Shown: positions 32,965 through 34,449 of the stretch, piece by piece | Layout of the letters: each line of letters starts with the position of its first letter | Position numbering within the stretch: the first letter of the stretch is position 1 | Assembly: GCF_900112415.1 (NCBI RefSeq) | Contig: NZ_FOLV01000041.1 | Location: 1-34,449 of the forward strand | Length of the DNA stretch: 34,449 nt | Direction: 5' to 3' | Origin: Bacillus sp. 491mf | GTDB taxonomy: Bacteria; Bacillota; Bacilli; Bacillales; Bacillaceae_G | Notes under the pieces: model-generated | Database searches by the model: none | What the model was told of the DNA's origin: nothing | The model's input: only the letters and a program-made list of their open reading frames with translations | Made by a program: the position numbers and the translations under genes

Positions 32965-33759
32965 TTATACTTGTTCTGTCTCCTCTTGCTTTTCTTCTTT
33001 CATTTCATGATAGTACGATGGCAGTTCTATACCATGTTCTAAGAAATAGTCCTCGATTAACGAAATGACCACTTTCAATGTTTTCACACGTGCATACAAC
33101 TTATCATTGCCAGGTATAATATGCCACTTCGCATTTGGTTTATCTGTTTTCTCAAACATATCTTCCATGGCCTCGACATATTCGTCCCACTTTTCTCGAT
33201 TGCGCCAATCTTCATCTGTAATTTTCCACTTCTTAAGAGGATTTTGCTCTCGATCTTTAAATCTTGCTAGCTGTTCATCTTTACTAATGTGATAAAAGAA
33301 CTTCGCTACTATGTATCGATCATCTGTTAATAGTTTTTCAAAATCATTGATTTCATCATATGCCCTAGTCCACTCTTCCTTTGTAGCAAAGCCCTCTACA
33401 CGTTCAACCAATACACGACCGTACCATGAGCGATCAAAAATAGTAATTTGCCCATATTGCGGGATTTTCCGCCAAAATCGTTGCATATAATGATAGCGTT
33501 GTTCATGTGGAGCAGGCGCACCAATTGGATTTACTTGCAGACCGCGCGGATCAAGATGCTCAGTAATTCGTTTAATTGCTCCGCCCTTTCCAGCAGCATC
33601 CCAGCCTTCCATAGCCATAATAAAAGCTATTTTTTCATTACGTAAAATCTGCTGCAACGCAAGTAAACGCATTTGATATTTTTCAAGCTTTTTATTATAT
33701 ATTTTTTTTGATTCCATTCTTTTCGTTAAATCTATTTTTGCAAGACGACCATTTTTCAT
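32965..33759 (-). CDS. ppk2: Polyphosphate kinase 2-family protein
   Basis: 264 residues. The Walker A motif EGWDAAGKGG (51-60), the lid segment with APAPHEQRYHYMQRFWRKIP and the Walker B-like FDRSWYGRVLVERVEGF are diagnostic of PPK2 enzymes. They transfer phosphate between polyphosphate and nucleoside mono- or diphosphates; which class this belongs to cannot be told safely. The C-terminal tail is rich in Glu/Gln. AAAAGGAGG lies before the ATG at 33759. Monocistronic; only the gene remnant follows it. Confidence 0.92.
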   Translation of the reverse strand: MKNGRLAKIDLTKRMESKKIYNKKLEKYQMRLLALQQILRNEKIAFIMAMEGWDAAGKGGAIKRITEHLDPRGLQVNPIGAPAPHEQRYHYMQRFWRKIPQYGQITIFDRSWYGRVLVERVEGFATKEEWTRAYDEINDFEKLLTDDRYIVAKFFYHISKDEQLARFKDREQNPLKKWKITDEDWRNREKWDEYVEAMEDMFEKTDKPNAKWHIIPGNDKLYARVKTLKVVISLIEDYFLEHGIELPSYYHEMKEEKQEETEQV

Positions 33760-34030
33760 AATAAATCCTCCTTTTCAAACAATTAACACTATTTTAACAT
33801 AATTTTCAGTATTTTGCGTATATATATCCAATTTCAACACGCATTACCTATGAATTATTTATAGCATTTAGGAAGAACTTTATTATATAAAGCAAGGGTT
33901 TCCTTATGGCTTCAAATATTCCACCATCACTGTTATTTACCTTGTTACTAACATACAAAGGACTGTTCCACTTAAAGGAGGCCACTGAAAAACTTCCGTT
34001 TTTCATCTCATAAAACATATGTAAAACAAA
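33760..34030. other. Region between ppk2 and the transposase, probable IS edge
   Basis: No gene is seen. A GGAGGCCACTGAAAAAC sequence at about 33978-33994 looks like a possible end of the IS1182-type element whose transposase follows, but the other end is outside the window so it cannot be tested here. Confidence 0.35.
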
Positions 34031-34072
34031 AAAGGCGACCTTTCGTTCAGTTTTGAACGAAAGGTCGCCTTT
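34031..34072. terminator. Terminator behind the transposase
   Basis: AAAGGCGACCTTTCGTTCA (34031-34049) and TGAACGAAAGGTCGCCTTT (34054-34072) form a perfect 19-base stem with a GTTT loop. It probably ends transposase transcription and may shield the element from outside transcription. Confidence 0.85.
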
Positions 34073-34087
34073 CTCTCTATACTTTTG

Positions 34088-34447
34088 TTACTGTTTCCCT
34101 TTTAATAATGTCATAATTCGTTTTAAATTAACTGCGAATATGGCCATCGCCCCTTGCATTCGCATGCCAATAAGACCCGAGGAAGATGCCACATCATACC
34201 CATGTCTATGTTTGAGTTCACTATTTTTCGCTTCAATTTTATAGCGCTCTTTTGCTTTTTCTTTGAACAGCTCGCTTTCTTGAAAAGTTTTTTGTTTACT
34301 ATGTTCTGTTGAGTGGATCGTGACTGAATACGTTTTTGATTTTGCGCCTTCTTTATAACAGCCTTCTTTAAAAGGGCATCGTTTACATTTTTCTATATCA
34401 AAGTAATAGGTATCTCTCTGACTTTTACCTGTATTTTTCTTTCCTTC
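34088..34447 (-). CDS. IS1182-family transposase, C-terminal part
   Basis: 119 codons and a TAA at 34088 in one open frame from the window edge, so the gene is cut by the window only. The translation holds a Cys-rich strip (CKRCPFKEGCYKEG) and the C-terminal signature ERYKIEAKNSELKHRHGYD followed by GLIGMRMQGAMAIFAVNLKR, as in DDE_Tnp_1_6 transposases of IS1182-type elements. The conserved Glu of the DDE triad is expected in KIEAKNSELK. A strong hairpin follows at 34031-34072. Whether the element is intact cannot be seen. Confidence 0.85.
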   Translation of the reverse strand, partial: EGKKNTGKSQRDTYYFDIEKCKRCPFKEGCYKEGAKSKTYSVTIHSTEHSKQKTFQESELFKEKAKERYKIEAKNSELKHRHGYDVASSSGLIGMRMQGAMAIFAVNLKRIMTLLKGKQ

Positions 34448-34449
34448 TC

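Overview
The window looks like a Bacillus cereus-group chromosome (B. cereus, B. thuringiensis or B. anthracis lineage). The grounds are low-GC DNA with strong GGAGG-type ribosome binding sites and many TTG starts, two TTTAT-bounded repeats that match what I recall of the bcr1 element of this group, an IS231-like terminus, and a gene set typical of these bacilli. No rRNA, tRNA, CRISPR array or prophage was seen.

Layout. 1-558: start of an SdaC/HAAAP amino-acid transporter that runs off the left edge. 559-1842: no intact gene, but an inverted pair of promoter/ribosome-binding-site copies with decayed downstream genes, an IS231-like end and a bcr1-type repeat. 1843-6126: metal homeostasis, with a zinc-type COG0523 GTPase behind a Zur box, then csoR-copA-copZ behind a promoter whose spacer holds the CsoR operator. 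6452-7672: a membrane protein and PspA/LiaH pair. 8359-9654: mntH with an MntR-type box, preceded by a second, larger bcr1-type repeat. 9740-12479: a VanRS-like two-component system with an M23 peptidase-like gene downstream. 12720-22906: an oligopeptide-binding lipoprotein, mtaD, a YunG-like protein, a GNAT enzyme, a P-loop kinase, a monoglyceride-lipase-like hydrolase, a DODA-type dioxygenase, a CPBP protease, a double GNAT protein and a CapA-like protein. 23000-24836: msrA, a FusB-like EF-G-binding protein, and a small HTH gene preceded by an elaborate leader with a 27-codon ORF. 25095-28981: a MurJ/SpoVB-type flippase, a fosmidomycin-resistance-type MFS pump and a RimJ-type acetyltransferase. 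28982-30912: a decayed gene followed by a GH4 alpha-galactosidase (melA) that looks acquired. 31032-32703: hflX and its leader. 32760-34449: a broken C-terminal fragment, a PPK2-type polyphosphate kinase and the end of an IS1182-type transposase.

The most striking observation is the hflX leader (about 32481-32708, minus strand). A well-spaced promoter with an extended -10 is followed by an ideal SD and a 13-residue leader peptide, MILIRLRLNTLCQ. This carries the Arg-Leu-Arg macrolide arrest motif and resembles the ErmD leader peptide in its RLRxxTLxQ frame. After it come mutually exclusive pairings and an intrinsic terminator upstream of hflX, which encodes a ribosome-splitting GTPase. This predicts macrolide-inducible ribosome-mediated attenuation of a ribosome-rescue/resistance factor. 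A second candidate leader, built on a different peptide, precedes the small HTH gene at 24388.

Many genes here deal with envelope, metal or translation stress (copper export, Mn import, PspA, MsrA, FusB-like protein, HflX, Fsr-like pump). That grouping is an inference from content, not evidence of co-regulation.
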